NCBI GenBank assembly: GCA_900049755.1
Contig: LT160592.1
Location: forward strand, 595,836-659,835
Length of the DNA: 64,000 bases
Direction: 5' to 3'
DNA from: Corynebacterium provencense
GTDB lineage: Bacteria; Actinomycetota; Actinomycetes; Mycobacteriales; Mycobacteriaceae
A program made the translations under genes and the position numbers. The notes below the pieces were generated by a model. That model was given only the letters and a program-made list of their open reading frames with translations, ran no database searches and was not told where the DNA came from. Numbering within the stretch: the stretch's first letter is position 1; every line of letters begins with the position of its first letter. Below, in pieces: positions 9,300-18,381 of this stretch.

Positions 9300-11124
9300 T
9301 CACCTTCGGTACCGCAGGTCTGCGGGCCCCGGTCGGCCGGGGCGAGGACCACATGAACGTCTCCACCGTCACGCGCACCACGGCCGGTGTCGCCCGGTGG
9401 CTGCACGGGCAGGGCGTCACCACCCCACGGGTGGCCGTCGGTTTCGACTCCCGGTACGGCTCCAATGCGATGGCCCGGGCCACGGCGGAGACCTTCGCCG
9501 GGGCCGGGTGCGAGGTGACCCTCCTGCCCCTGCCGACCCCCACCCCTGTCCTGGCATGGCTCGTCCGCGACCGTGGGCTGGATGCCGGGGTGCAGATCAC
9601 GGCCAGTCACAACCCCCGTGGGGACAACGGCTACAAGCTCTACCTGGCCGGCGGTTCCCAGCTGGTCAGCCCGTCGGACCGGGAGATCGAGGAGGCTGTG
9701 GCCCAGACCCCTCCCGCACCGGAGATCCCCCGCTCCCCGGACGTGCATCTCGACGTCCACGCGGTCGACGGGTACCTCACCGCGATCGCCGGCCTGGTGG
9801 GTTCCGGTGACGGGGCAGTTCTCACCGCGCGCCGCAACCTCCGGGTTCTGTTCACCCCGCTCCACGGGGTCGGAGGCACCGTCCTCGACGACGTCTTCCG
9901 GATGTCGGGTTTCCGCTCTCCTGCCGCAGTCCCCGCCCAGCGGTGGCCCGACCCGGAGTTTCCCACGGTCTCCTTCCCCAATCCGGAGGAGCCCGGCAGC
10001 TGTGACATGCTCCTTGAGACCGCAGCCGCCGCCGCGCCGCAGGAGCGGCCGGACCTCCTGATCGCCCTGGATCCGGACGCCGACAGGTGCATGGTGGGCA
10101 TCCCCGACCCTGAGGCACCCCGCGGCTACCGGATGCTGCGCGGTGACGAGACCGGTCCCCTGCTGGCCCGGCACCTGGTTCCCGTGCACCGGGACGACGC
10201 GACCCCGCGACCCGTGGTCGCCACGACGGTGGTCTCCTCGGGACTGCTGCGCAGGATCGCCGACGCCTCCGGCTGGGATTTCCGCGAGACCCTCACCGGT
10301 TTCAAGTACCTGGCCCGCGCTGCCGGGGACGCACCGGGAGACCTGGTCTTCGCCTGTGAGGAGGCCATCGGCACCTGCCCTGCCCCGGGCACTGTCGCGG
10401 ACAAGGACGGGGTGGCCACCGCACTGGTCACCGCGGTGTGGGCCGCAGAACTGAAGGCCCGGGGCCGGACGTTGCGCGATGAACTTGCCGACCTCGACGA
10501 GACCTTCGGTGTGGTGCGCACCTCCCAGGTCTCCGTGCGGCTGTCAGGCCGCTCAGCCGCCGCCGCCCTCGTCGCCGGGTGGGCGGCATCTCCCCCTGCC
10601 CCTTTCCCTTTTACACACCTAATTGTGATTAAGAAACAGGCCAGCAGCTGGTCGACCAGCAGGGCACCTGGGTGGCGGAGGGTGCGTCCCCCAACCGCCT
10701 GGTGGAACTGGGGGAAGGGGACACCCACGCCGGCAGTACCCCTGTCTCTTATCCACACCTAGATGTGTAGAAGAGACGGGCCCTCGTCGCCGGGTGGGCG
10801 GCATCTCCCCCTGCCGAGCTCAGCGCGGGGCGTCCTGCCACGGTCGAGCCACTGGACCCCGGGGCCGGAACACAGGCGGGTTTCCGTGTCCGCTGGTCAG
10901 CACCGGCAGGTGGCACAGCACCGGGGGACAACGCAGCCGGTACCGCCACCCTGGACTACCGTGTGGTGGTCCGTCCCTCCGGTACCGAGCCCAAGGCCAA
11001 GTTCTACCTGCAGGTCGCCGGGCCGGTGCCTGACGGTGGCGCCGACCGGCGGGTGGACGCCGAGGTCGTCGACGAGGCCCTCGCCGGGCTCACCGCGACA
11101 GTCCGCAGGCTGACCGCCCGCTGA
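9296..11124 (+). CDS. pmmB: Phosphomannomutase/phosphoglucomutase, interrupted by a 215-bp assembly artefact
   Basis: Alpha-D-phosphohexomutase family. The first part (9296-10600) has FGTAGLR, the catalytic TASHNP with Ser104, and the metal-binding DPDADR. The C-terminal part continues in another frame from 10816 and carries the phosphate-binding RPSGTEPK motif and the stop at 11122-11124. The two halves are separated by inserted sequence that holds two degraded Nextera junction adapters and is bounded by a 36-bp direct repeat. Removing 215 bases (one repeat copy plus the insert) restores one continuous frame of 537 residues, the normal size for the family. As written the frame ends early at 10762. 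The gene is probably intact in the organism. It converts mannose-6-P/mannose-1-P or the glucose equivalents for cell-envelope sugar nucleotides. Confidence 0.9.
10565..10600 (+). repeat. 36-bp direct repeat, copy 1 (genuine pmmB sequence)
   Basis: Identical to 10780-10815. Both copies read in frame as pmmB ([12 protein letters not shown]), but only the second continues into the true C-terminus. This is the footprint of two reads of the same locus joined end to end. Confidence 0.95.
10605..10639. other. Degraded Nextera mate-pair junction adapter, copy 1
   Basis: 27 of 35 positions match the palindrome formed by the Tn5 mosaic end CTGTCTCTTATACACATCT joined to its reverse complement. The AT-rich run is unlike anything nearby. 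Confidence 0.8.
10742..10779. other. Degraded Nextera mate-pair junction adapter, copy 2
   Basis: 34 of 38 positions match the same junction (mosaic end CTGTCTCTTATACACATCT followed by its reverse complement). The four mismatches look like base-calling errors. The genuine pmmB repeat resumes immediately afterwards. Confidence 0.95.
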
Positions 11125-11169
11125 GGACGCCTCAGATCCCCTGTCCCCCTGTCCCCGACTAGGAGTCCG

Positions 11170-12822
11170 ATGCCGAGAGTCCCCGCCGCCCAGGGACGCC
11201 CCGCAGTGACCTGGGCCCCGTTGGCCCTCACACTTGCCGCCACGGTCGCCCTCGGCGTCCTCGACCCTCCCATGAGAGACCTCCAGGCGTCCCTCGCACG
11301 CGAATCGGCCAACCGGTCCGGCGTCGGCGTCACCTACTGGTTCGACTGGTTCGGCGGTGTCGCCCCCGGAAGTTACTCCCTCATCGTCCCCGCGCTGACC
11401 TCGGTCACCGGTTCCCTGACACTGCTGTGCCTGTGCACCCTCGCCGTCGCGGCCCTCGCCCTCCCGCTGTCCCGGAGTGCGACGCATCCCGCCCTGATGA
11501 CCTGGTCGGTCTCCCTCGCCGCGGTGTTCAACATGCTCTCCGGGCGGGTGACCTTCGCTGTCGGCGCCACGCTGGCGACGGCCGCCGCGCTCGCCTTCCA
11601 CTACCGGCGGCCGGTCCCCGGAGCCGTACTGCTCACTGTCTCCGGCCTGGCCAGCCCGCTGGCACCCGCCTTCGCCGGCATGGTCATCCTGCCGTTCCTC
11701 TTCTTCCCGGACCACCGGAACCGCATGACCTGGTCCGCCCTGGCCGGAGCTGCCGCAGGCGTGGCGGTCCCGGCTCTCCTGTTCGGAGCCCCCGGGCAAC
11801 AGCCTTTCCCGTGGACCACCCTCGTGTGGTCACTGGTCATCGGTGCGGGTGCCGCAGTCGCACTCACCGGTGGCCCCGACCGGACAGACGGGGAGGCGCC
11901 ACCGCCCCCGGTCCGCTGGATCGCCCCCCTGGCGCTGGCCGCAGCCGTGGTGCTTTTCGTGATCCCCACCGGTGTGGGGTCCAACATCAGCAGGTTCTTC
12001 TACCTCGTCCTGCCCTGCATCGTGATGTACTGGTCCCTGAAGTCGCCGCGGGTTCTCGCCCTGCTGCTGTCCCCGGCCCTGGTGTACGCCCTGTTCGTCT
12101 CACTGTACGACCAGGTCACGGTTGCCGACGGCGGTGACTCAGCTGCCCTCTACACGCCGTTGACCGAACAGCTCGACACCCTGGTGGCCGAAGGTGCGGT
12201 CACCAACCACCGTGTGGAACTGGTGGACACGGACACCCACGCCGGCAGTAACCTGCTAACCCGGTCCGTACCCCTCGCCAGGGGCTGGGAGAACCAGTCC
12301 GACATGCGCTACAACCCGGTCTTCCATGAGCCTGGGGCGCTGACCGGAAGCTCCTACCGTGACTGGCTGACGGACAATGCCGTGGCCTGGGTCGCTGTCT
12401 CGTCCTCCCCGATACGGCAGCAGTCCGGGGAGGCCGAACTCATCCGTTCGGGACTGCCGTACCTCCACGAGGTCTGGGCCAACCGGGACTGGACCCTGTA
12501 CAAGGTCGCGCAGCCGTCCGTGATCGTCCCCGCGCCGTTGACACTGGAGGAGTCCGGGGCGGCGACGATGGTGGTGGACGTCCCCCGGGACGCCGTGGGC
12601 ACCGACCATCTGCTCAGAATCCGGCCGAACCGGTACCTCACCGCCACCACCGGTGACAGTGCCGGAACGCGTACCGCCTGCCTGGCCCCCACCGACGACG
12701 GCAACTGGACGACAGCCCGCTTCACCGAACCCGGAACCTACACCCTGACGGGACAGTTCTCCGTGACCGCGGCCCTGGAGCCGATGACGGCAACCTGCGG
12801 TCCGGAGGAGTCGCCGCGGTGA
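11170..12822 (+). CDS. Polytopic membrane protein with C-terminal extracytoplasmic domain, unknown function
   Basis: 550 residues, not recognised as a named family. Roughly the first 320 residues hold about eight to ten hydrophobic segments. The remaining 230 are soluble and probably outside the membrane, with LTRSVPLARGWENQSD, a Trp-rich stretch (WVAVSSS, EVWANRDWTLYKV) and a beta-rich end. This layout resembles membrane glycosyltransferases of the GT-C type and other envelope-assembly proteins, but no catalytic motif is clear, so this is only a suggestion. AGGAG lies 6 bases before the ATG. It follows pmmB, whose product feeds mannose-based envelope sugars, which fits an envelope role by context. 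Confidence 0.75.
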   Translation: MPRVPAAQGRPAVTWAPLALTLAATVALGVLDPPMRDLQASLARESANRSGVGVTYWFDWFGGVAPGSYSLIVPALTSVTGSLTLLCLCTLAVAALALPLSRSATHPALMTWSVSLAAVFNMLSGRVTFAVGATLATAAALAFHYRRPVPGAVLLTVSGLASPLAPAFAGMVILPFLFFPDHRNRMTWSALAGAAAGVAVPALLFGAPGQQPFPWTTLVWSLVIGAGAAVALTGGPDRTDGEAPPPPVRWIAPLALAAAVVLFVIPTGVGSNISRFFYLVLPCIVMYWSLKSPRVLALLLSPALVYALFVSLYDQVTVADGGDSAALYTPLTEQLDTLVAEGAVTNHRVELVDTDTHAGSNLLTRSVPLARGWENQSDMRYNPVFHEPGALTGSSYRDWLTDNAVAWVAVSSSPIRQQSGEAELIRSGLPYLHEVWANRDWTLYKVAQPSVIVPAPLTLEESGAATMVVDVPRDAVGTDHLLRIRPNRYLTATTGDSAGTRTACLAPTDDGNWTTARFTEPGTYTLTGQFSVTAALEPMTATCGPEESPR

Positions 12823-12886
12823 CCTGCAGCAGGACGCCCCGGACCTTCCCCTTCCCGGGTCCGCAGGGACGCGGACACTGACCTGC

Positions 12887-12910
12887 GGTTCACAGGCCGG
12901 TTCACAGGCC
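12887..12910. repeat. 12-bp tandem duplication across the upp stop codon
   Basis: GGTTCACAGGCC occurs twice in tandem. The second copy contains the upp stop codon (TCA at 12902-12904 on the plus strand) and the last codons. Confidence 0.85.
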
Positions 12911-13549
12911 GTCGAGGTCGATGTTCCGGGGTCCGTAGAGCCGGTCTCCGGCGTCACCGAGCCCGGGGACGATGTAGGCGTCAGCGTTGAGTTCGGGGTC
13001 GACAGTCGCGGTGTAGAGCCGCCCGACAGGCAGGCCTGAATCGCGTACCGCCTCCACCCCGGGCACCGCGGACACCATGCACACCACGGTGATGTCGGCT
13101 GCACCACGGTCGGCGAGCAGCCGCAGGGCGTGCAGCAGTGAACCGCCGGTGGCGAGCATCGGATCGACGAGGAACACGGTGCGCCCTGTGAGGTCCTCCG
13201 GCAGTGCCTCCAGGTACGGGACAGGCTGGTGGGTCTTCTCGTCGCGCGCCATGCCGATGAATCCGACCTGGGCATCGGGAATCATCGCCAACGCCGGGTC
13301 GACCATACCCAGCCCTGCCCGGATGATCGGGACGATGATCGGCGGGTCCGACAGCCGGTGCCCGGTCGCGACGTCGACCGGCGTCCGGACATCGAACTGC
13401 TCGACCGGCAGGTTACGGGACGCCTCGTAGATGAGCATCATCCCCAGGTCCGCCAGAGCCGCGCGGAAGGCGGCGTTGTCGGTTCGTGCGTCCCGCATGA
13501 TCGTCAGCCGTGATGCTACGAGCGGATGGTTTACCTCGACAATCTCCAT
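12902..13549 (-). CDS. upp: Uracil phosphoribosyltransferase
   Basis: 215 residues. The start [16 protein letters not shown] matches the N-terminus of bacterial Upp. The frame is open further upstream, but those 35 residues do not resemble the family. The PRPP-binding loop is [14 protein letters not shown], and the uracil-binding end is [15 protein letters not shown]. It makes UMP from uracil and PRPP in pyrimidine salvage. It is divergent from the EspC-like/NlpC gene pair across 62 bases. Confidence 0.96.
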   Translation of the reverse strand: MEIVEVNHPLVASRLTIMRDARTDNAAFRAALADLGMMLIYEASRNLPVEQFDVRTPVDVATGHRLSDPPIIVPIIRAGLGMVDPALAMIPDAQVGFIGMARDEKTHQPVPYLEALPEDLTGRTVFLVDPMLATGGSLLHALRLLADRGAADITVVCMVSAVPGVEAVRDSGLPVGRLYTATVDPELNADAYIVPGLGDAGDRLYGPRNIDLDGL

Positions 13550-13611
13550 GGGTTCCAAACTACTGGGCGGGGACGGGAACCACTGCACCACTCCCGGAGT
13601 CCTACTCAGAC

Positions 13612-13914
13612 ATGACAGGAATAGCAGCTGACCTGACTTCGCTCGCACGCACATCCGCCCTCGTCGACGAGGCCGCCGGGCGCCTGACCGCCGCCCCCGG
13701 AGGCGGCACCCCCGCGCACTTCCCTGTACCCGGGGCCGCCCGCTTCCTGACCGCCTTCACCACAGCAAGACAACGGCAGCACAGCTGCGCCCTCGGACTG
13801 TCCAGGTACTACTCGGACGCAGGTGCCGCGCTCACCGGCCTCAACCGGTCCCTCACCTCTCACGAGGACGCCGCAGCCCGCCGTTTCGACCGGTCCCCCG
13901 GTGACGCCGCATGA
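13612..13914 (+). CDS. Small helical protein, EspC/WXG100-like (possible type VII secretion substrate)
   Basis: 100 residues, almost entirely helical, without signal peptide or membrane segment. The pattern of an Ala-rich helix, a glycine turn ([16 protein letters not shown]), a second helix ([45 protein letters not shown]) and an acidic/Arg end resembles EspC/type VII target proteins of mycobacteria. It lacks a strict WXG motif, so the assignment is tentative. It overlaps the NlpC/P60 gene by four bases (ATGA), so the two are translated together. I would expect a chaperone or secretion partner role for the neighbouring hydrolase. Confidence 0.55.
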   Translation: MTGIAADLTSLARTSALVDEAAGRLTAAPGGGTPAHFPVPGAARFLTAFTTARQRQHSCALGLSRYYSDAGAALTGLNRSLTSHEDAAARRFDRSPGDAA

Positions 13915-14912
13915 TCCCTGACATCACCGCACTCGTCTCCCCCGTCGCAGGGCTCGTCCCGGCCCCTGTCACCACGGGCGAGAGTCCTCTCGCCCCCCTG
14001 CTCGCGGACACCGGCCTCCCCGGTCTTCTGGCCGCCGTTCCCGCCGACGTGGAATCCGCGCTGTCCGGTGATGCCGGTGGTGCAGTCGTCGCCTCACTCT
14101 CGGATGCCGCAGGCAGGGCACGGGACCTGCTCGGATTGTCCGGTGACCTCGAGGCACTCGGGGACGGAGCCGTCGAATCGGTCACCCGGGCGGCAGGGGA
14201 CGTCACCGGTATCGCCTCTGACTGCGTCCGACAGTTGACCGTTCTCCTCGGATCCGGTCCCCCCGGACCGTTGACCGGCATATGTGCGACGGAGACCGCC
14301 TGGCACCACCTCGAACGCGCCGCCCGTCGGATGGCCGTTCTCGAGTCGGAGCTCGACGCCCTCGCCGACAGGGTCGCAGTGGTGGATGCCGCGACCCCGC
14401 AACCTCCCCGGTCCCCGTCCACCGGTGAGGTACCCTCCACACCGGTGTCAGGGGCAGCACCGGAGGGCGATCCCGTGCCCTCCCCGGGACACACCGGTAC
14501 CACCGCGACCGGGGAACCGGACCCCGGAGTGGACGGGGACGCTGACGGGGGCCCGGGCGCCCCCTCGCCGGAAGCTGCCGCGGCAGTCGAGGCCGCCAGG
14601 TCCGCCCTGGGAACCCCCTATGCCTGGGGCGGTACCACCCCCGGAGTGGGGATGGACTGCAGCGGCCTGACACAGTGGGCCTACGCCCGGGCCGGGGTGG
14701 ACATCCCCCGCACCGCCTCAGCCCAGGCGGTGGGATCACCGGTGCCCGCAGACCAGATCGCCCCCGGAGACCTCGCCGTGTGGGACGGACATGTGGCCAT
14801 GGTCACCGGCGACGGGATGATGATCGAGGCGGGGGACCCGGTCCAGCTCTCGCCGGTGCGAACCACGAACTCCGGTATGGCCTTCCACGGCTTCTACCGT
14901 CCGACAGCATGA
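13911..14912 (+). CDS. NlpC/P60 cell-wall peptidase without a recognisable signal peptide
   Basis: 333 residues. The C-terminal domain (about 222-333) is NlpC/P60: GTPYAWGGTTPGVGMDCSGLTQW with the catalytic Cys250, then DLAVWDGHVAMVTG with His294. Such enzymes cut peptide cross-links in peptidoglycan. The N-terminal 160 residues are Ala/Leu-rich helices, joined to the domain by a Pro/Gly/Thr-rich linker (160-220). No Sec signal is evident at the start ([19 protein letters not shown]), although the enzyme should act outside the cell. Together with the overlapping EspC-like gene this suggests export by a type VII-like route (inference). Confidence 0.85.
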   Translation: MIPDITALVSPVAGLVPAPVTTGESPLAPLLADTGLPGLLAAVPADVESALSGDAGGAVVASLSDAAGRARDLLGLSGDLEALGDGAVESVTRAAGDVTGIASDCVRQLTVLLGSGPPGPLTGICATETAWHHLERAARRMAVLESELDALADRVAVVDAATPQPPRSPSTGEVPSTPVSGAAPEGDPVPSPGHTGTTATGEPDPGVDGDADGGPGAPSPEAAAAVEAARSALGTPYAWGGTTPGVGMDCSGLTQWAYARAGVDIPRTASAQAVGSPVPADQIAPGDLAVWDGHVAMVTGDGMMIEAGDPVQLSPVRTTNSGMAFHGFYRPTA

Positions 14913-15094
14913 CAGGCGGCATGAGCGGCCGCCGGGCCGGCCTGGCCAGGATCATCTCCGTACCGCCGGTCCCGGACTACCACGCCAGGCTCTTCCTCGG
15001 TTCCCCTCCTCCCACAGTTCCCCCCGTGCTGGACCGCAGCCTCTTCACACCTGCTTCAGGGGCACGGTCGGGGACAACCCGCCCGGGGCACCGG

Positions 15095-15109
15095 TAGAAT
15101 GACCCTCCA
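15095..15109 (+). promoter_or_regulatory. Near-leaderless -10 element (TAGAAT)
   Basis: TAGAAT at 15095-15100 lies 8 bases before ATG 15109. The preceding 197-base gap after the NlpC gene holds no other recognisable feature. Confidence 0.6.
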
Positions 15110-16383
15110 TGACAGACCGCGGCATCGTACCCCTCGAAATCGAGTCCACCACCGGCACCTACTACACGCTCTGGGCACCGGGGTGGACCGCCCGGGGCGA
15201 GCAGTGGCAGGCATTCCTCGGGGACGACACGGGTATCTTCGGTTTCTCCTCCCCCGCAGCACTGCTGGCGTGGATCCGGTCCCACTCCTCAGCAGGCGAC
15301 CACGACCTCAGCGACCACCCGCGGTGGCGTTCCTTCACCGATAATCCTGCGGCGAAGGTCACCCCGCGCGCGAGCGGGAAGATCAGCCTGATCGAAGTTC
15401 CCGACCGTCTGGCCGGCCGGCCCTCATTCGACAATGTCAAGGCAGTGAGCTCAGCGTTCGACGTCCTGCGTTCCATCGGGGAGGTCTGCGGAATCGACCG
15501 GATCACCACCTGGTTCAGGTCATACTCGATCCTCGGCAACACCGCCCGTGGTGCCGACCACTACGCCGGTGAAAACGGGCTCGGAGAATGGTCGAACGTC
15601 GGCTGGACGGTCCTGTCGAACTGGAAGGAACTGCTCGACCTCGTCGACGAACAGTTCGTCACCCCTGAGGTCGACGACACCGCTGTCTCCACCGCACAGG
15701 AGGACATCGACGCGGCGGAGAAGGCCAGGAAGGACGCCGACGCCGCGGCCGCCACCGCCGCCGAGGAGGACAGACGACAGGTCGAGGAGGAGTCCGCTTC
15801 CGCGAAGAAGACAGTGGACGAGGACCCGTACGACAGCACCCCATGGTCGGAGGCCGGGATCGATCCCGTCCGGATCACCGTCGACGGCACCACTGTGTAC
15901 ACCCTGCGGTGTTACGTGGGTGACCGCGAGCCGGTCTTCCTCGGCAAGGACGGGATGATCAACACCTTCCCCTCCGGCCGGTCACTGGTGCGGTGGATCA
16001 TCGATGCCAGGGACCATGATCTCGCGGCGATGGAGACCTGGGGTGATCTGGTGTCACTCGCCAACGCCGGCGAACTCGAGACAACCGTCCACCCCACGAA
16101 CGACTACGGTTTCACCGGGTTGCGTGAGGACATCGCCGAAGGCACCCGTGCCGTGGACACCGACCAGCTCGGACGTGCCTATGAACTGCTGGCCGACGCC
16201 GCCGACTGGGCAGGGGACGACGCCGTGAACAAGGTGCTTCTGGCTTATCCGAGACTGCAGGACTACATCGCCTACATGCTCGGATCCCCGTCCTCCGGCA
16301 CCCCCACCGCCCCGTTCGACGAAGAGGTCGAGGGCTGGAGCGAGCTGGAGAAGAAGCTCACGGAACGGTTCACTAAGTTCTGA
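15109..16383 (+). CDS. Conserved hypothetical protein with two related domains
   Basis: 424 residues, no named family recognised. Two similar units are visible: residues about 13-72 (YYTLWAPGW ... FLGDDTGIFGFSSPAALLAWIRS ... DHDLSDHPRW) and about 258-310 (VYTLRCYVGDREPVFLGKDGMINTFPSGRSLVRWI ... DHDLAAMETW). They are separated by an Ala/Glu/Asp-rich region (about 200-245) likely to form a charged coiled coil. There is no signal peptide or membrane helix. Proteins of this shape are found in other corynebacteria, but I know of no assigned function. It has its own promoter-like -10. Confidence 0.75.
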   Translation: MTDRGIVPLEIESTTGTYYTLWAPGWTARGEQWQAFLGDDTGIFGFSSPAALLAWIRSHSSAGDHDLSDHPRWRSFTDNPAAKVTPRASGKISLIEVPDRLAGRPSFDNVKAVSSAFDVLRSIGEVCGIDRITTWFRSYSILGNTARGADHYAGENGLGEWSNVGWTVLSNWKELLDLVDEQFVTPEVDDTAVSTAQEDIDAAEKARKDADAAAATAAEEDRRQVEEESASAKKTVDEDPYDSTPWSEAGIDPVRITVDGTTVYTLRCYVGDREPVFLGKDGMINTFPSGRSLVRWIIDARDHDLAAMETWGDLVSLANAGELETTVHPTNDYGFTGLREDIAEGTRAVDTDQLGRAYELLADAADWAGDDAVNKVLLAYPRLQDYIAYMLGSPSSGTPTAPFDEEVEGWSELEKKLTERFTKF

Positions 16384-16460
16384 TCCCCGCGCCGGCCCCG
16401 CAGCTGCGGACGGAGTCCACGGTCCTGCGTCCCGGCAGGAAGAGGTGGTCCGGCCGGTCC

Positions 16461-16473
16461 TATAGTTGACAGG
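16461..16473 (+). promoter_or_regulatory. Leaderless -10 element (TATAGT)
   Basis: TATAGT at 16461-16466 is followed by 6 bases and the GTG start at 16473. No ribosome-binding site is present. Confidence 0.7.
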
Positions 16474-18287
16474 TGACCAGCCCTACCCCGCCGTCCCGTC
16501 CCTGCGAACCGGGAGAGACCCCGCCCCCCGTTCCGGGGTGGTGGGCGATGCTCACGGCCGTGCACAGTCCGGGCCCCACCTGGCCCGGTGCACTGCGCGC
16601 GGCCCTGGCGGTGGTGCTGCCCGCCGGGGTGGCGCTCCTGGCCGGCTACGAGACACAGATGCTGCTGATCACCGGCGGGAGTTTCGCCGTGATCTACGGC
16701 GAGGGCCACCCCTACCGTTCCAGACTGCGCATCATGGTGACTGCCGGCGTCCTGCTGTCCCTCGGCCAGATGGCGGGGGCATCCGTCGGGTCGTTGGTCT
16801 GGCCCCAGATCGACGCCGGTGGCTCACGCTGGTGGCTGCTGTTCATCGCGGTCTTCGCCACTGCCCTGTCAGCGGTGGTCGTGTTCATGCAGAATGCGTT
16901 GCGGCTCCCTCCGCCCGGAGGGTTCTTCCTCGTCATGGTCTCCGGCGGTGCGACGATGGTCGCCAGACAGGGGATGAACCCCGTCGAGGTCGGCGCCTGG
17001 GCCCTCGTCGGTGCAGCTACCGCCACAGTCATCGGAATGGTGCCGGCACTGTGGGGGTTCCACCGTCCGGAGACTGCCGCGGTGGAACGGCTGGAGAACG
17101 CCGTGGCCGTGTACGCTGCTGACGCCGCGCACACCGTCGCCCAGAGCCACCGGGTGGAGTCACTGCTCGTCTCGACATGGGACATGCTCTTCGACGCCGG
17201 TCATGCCCGGGGCGGGGAGGTCACCGGTGCGCGCCACACCGACGGCACCGGCACCGCACCCGGAGATGAGCTGGTCCGCAGGACACTGGCGGCCCACATC
17301 ACCCTGGCCCGCTGCAATCCCGCGGTCGAACGTGACAGCACGACCTCCGACGACCTCTCTGACATGCCGAACTACATCGACCTGTCCCGTCACACCGTCC
17401 CCTTGGCCCGGCCTTCGGTCAGGTACAGGATCTACCGTTCCCTCCACCGGTACTCCGGGGCGACCATGGCGTCTGTCAAGGTGACGGTGGCGTGTCTGCT
17501 GGCGGGGGTAGCCGGCACGGCGTGCGGCTTCGACAGGCCTGACTGGGCGGTGCTCTCCGCGCTCCTGGTACTGCAGTGGAATCCGGAACGTCGGTCGGGG
17601 ACCATCCGGGGGCTTCACAGGGTCATCGGTTCCGTGGCGGGGGTCGGAGTGTTCGCGCTGCTGCACCTGCTGCAGGTCCAGGACTGGTCCCTGCTGGTCG
17701 CGCTGGCGGTCTGCCAGTTCTTCGCCGAGGTTTTCGTGGTGAGGAACTATGCGCTGACTGTCACGGCTTCCACGTCACTGGCCCTGCTGATGGGCGGTAC
17801 CGTCGACCTTCCGCTGGGCGAGGTGGTGGCGGCCAGGTGGTCGGAGATCGGGCTGGCGACCGTGTTCTCTCTTGCCGCCCTGTGGCTCTACCCGCGGTCC
17901 GCGGCGATCCGGCACGAGGGACGCCTGGTCGACCGGTGCACCGGCGCGATGGGTGCCCTGCTCGGTCAGCTTCTCACCGCGCCTACGGTGAAGGACGCCC
18001 TGCCGCAGCGGCGGGACCTCCAGTACGAGTTGCTCAGTGAACGACACTCGGCCCAGACCGTGGCACTGGACTCCCCCGCGTTCGCCGAGGGAAACTGGTA
18101 CCGGCATCTGGCTGTCCAACGGGTCGGATACCAGCTGCTGGACTTCTGCACCACCGCCGGTGACAGGAGCGTGTCCCCGACCGAGGTCACCCGGCTCGCC
18201 GAAAAGGTACGGGACATGGGCGGGGACGCCACGGACACGGACAGCCCGGGCAGAGGACAGGGGTCCGTGCAGCAGTCGACACCGTGA
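16473..18287 (+). CDS. FUSC-family membrane protein
   Basis: 604 residues. There are two blocks of about five to six membrane helices (roughly residues 35-195 and 330-470), each followed by a soluble cytoplasmic region. This is the layout of FUSC/aromatic acid exporter proteins (YccS, AaeB-like). Recognisable pieces are LRAALAVVLPAGVALLAGYE and CGFDRPDWAVLSALLVLQWNPERRSGTIRGLHRVIGS, the second being typical of the FUSC repeat. Exported substrates of actinobacterial members are unknown. The GTG start is supported by the leaderless -10 directly in front. Confidence 0.85.
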   Translation: MTSPTPPSRPCEPGETPPPVPGWWAMLTAVHSPGPTWPGALRAALAVVLPAGVALLAGYETQMLLITGGSFAVIYGEGHPYRSRLRIMVTAGVLLSLGQMAGASVGSLVWPQIDAGGSRWWLLFIAVFATALSAVVVFMQNALRLPPPGGFFLVMVSGGATMVARQGMNPVEVGAWALVGAATATVIGMVPALWGFHRPETAAVERLENAVAVYAADAAHTVAQSHRVESLLVSTWDMLFDAGHARGGEVTGARHTDGTGTAPGDELVRRTLAAHITLARCNPAVERDSTTSDDLSDMPNYIDLSRHTVPLARPSVRYRIYRSLHRYSGATMASVKVTVACLLAGVAGTACGFDRPDWAVLSALLVLQWNPERRSGTIRGLHRVIGSVAGVGVFALLHLLQVQDWSLLVALAVCQFFAEVFVVRNYALTVTASTSLALLMGGTVDLPLGEVVAARWSEIGLATVFSLAALWLYPRSAAIRHEGRLVDRCTGAMGALLGQLLTAPTVKDALPQRRDLQYELLSERHSAQTVALDSPAFAEGNWYRHLAVQRVGYQLLDFCTTAGDRSVSPTEVTRLAEKVRDMGGDATDTDSPGRGQGSVQQSTP

Positions 18288-18381
18288 CCTCGGACGACAG
18301 GGTCGCCGGGCACGGGGCAACCGGATGTCCCGGCCCCGGGGCAGGTACCCGACCCGTACACAGTCAGTCGGTGAGGGCCGC

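Larger units (their letters stand above)
10601..10815. other. Probable library/assembly artefact inserted in pmmB
   Basis: The 215-bp block contains two degraded mate-pair junction adapters (10605-10639 and 10742-10779), about 100 bases of foreign sequence between them, and the second copy of a 36-bp repeat. The middle piece ends with 20 bases identical to 12231-12250, about 1.5 kb downstream, and its earlier part aligns imperfectly with the sequence before that. It also holds 23 bases identical to 7441-7463 in the M20 gene, so the origin of its first part is ambiguous. Deletion restores pmmB. Confidence 0.9.

Noticed and set aside
10605..10779. A possible IS50/Tn5 transposon end or transposon scar
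   Set aside because: The two halves of the mosaic end are joined head to head as in a library adapter. There is no transposase or 9-bp target duplication, and a 36-bp read-type duplication is present instead.
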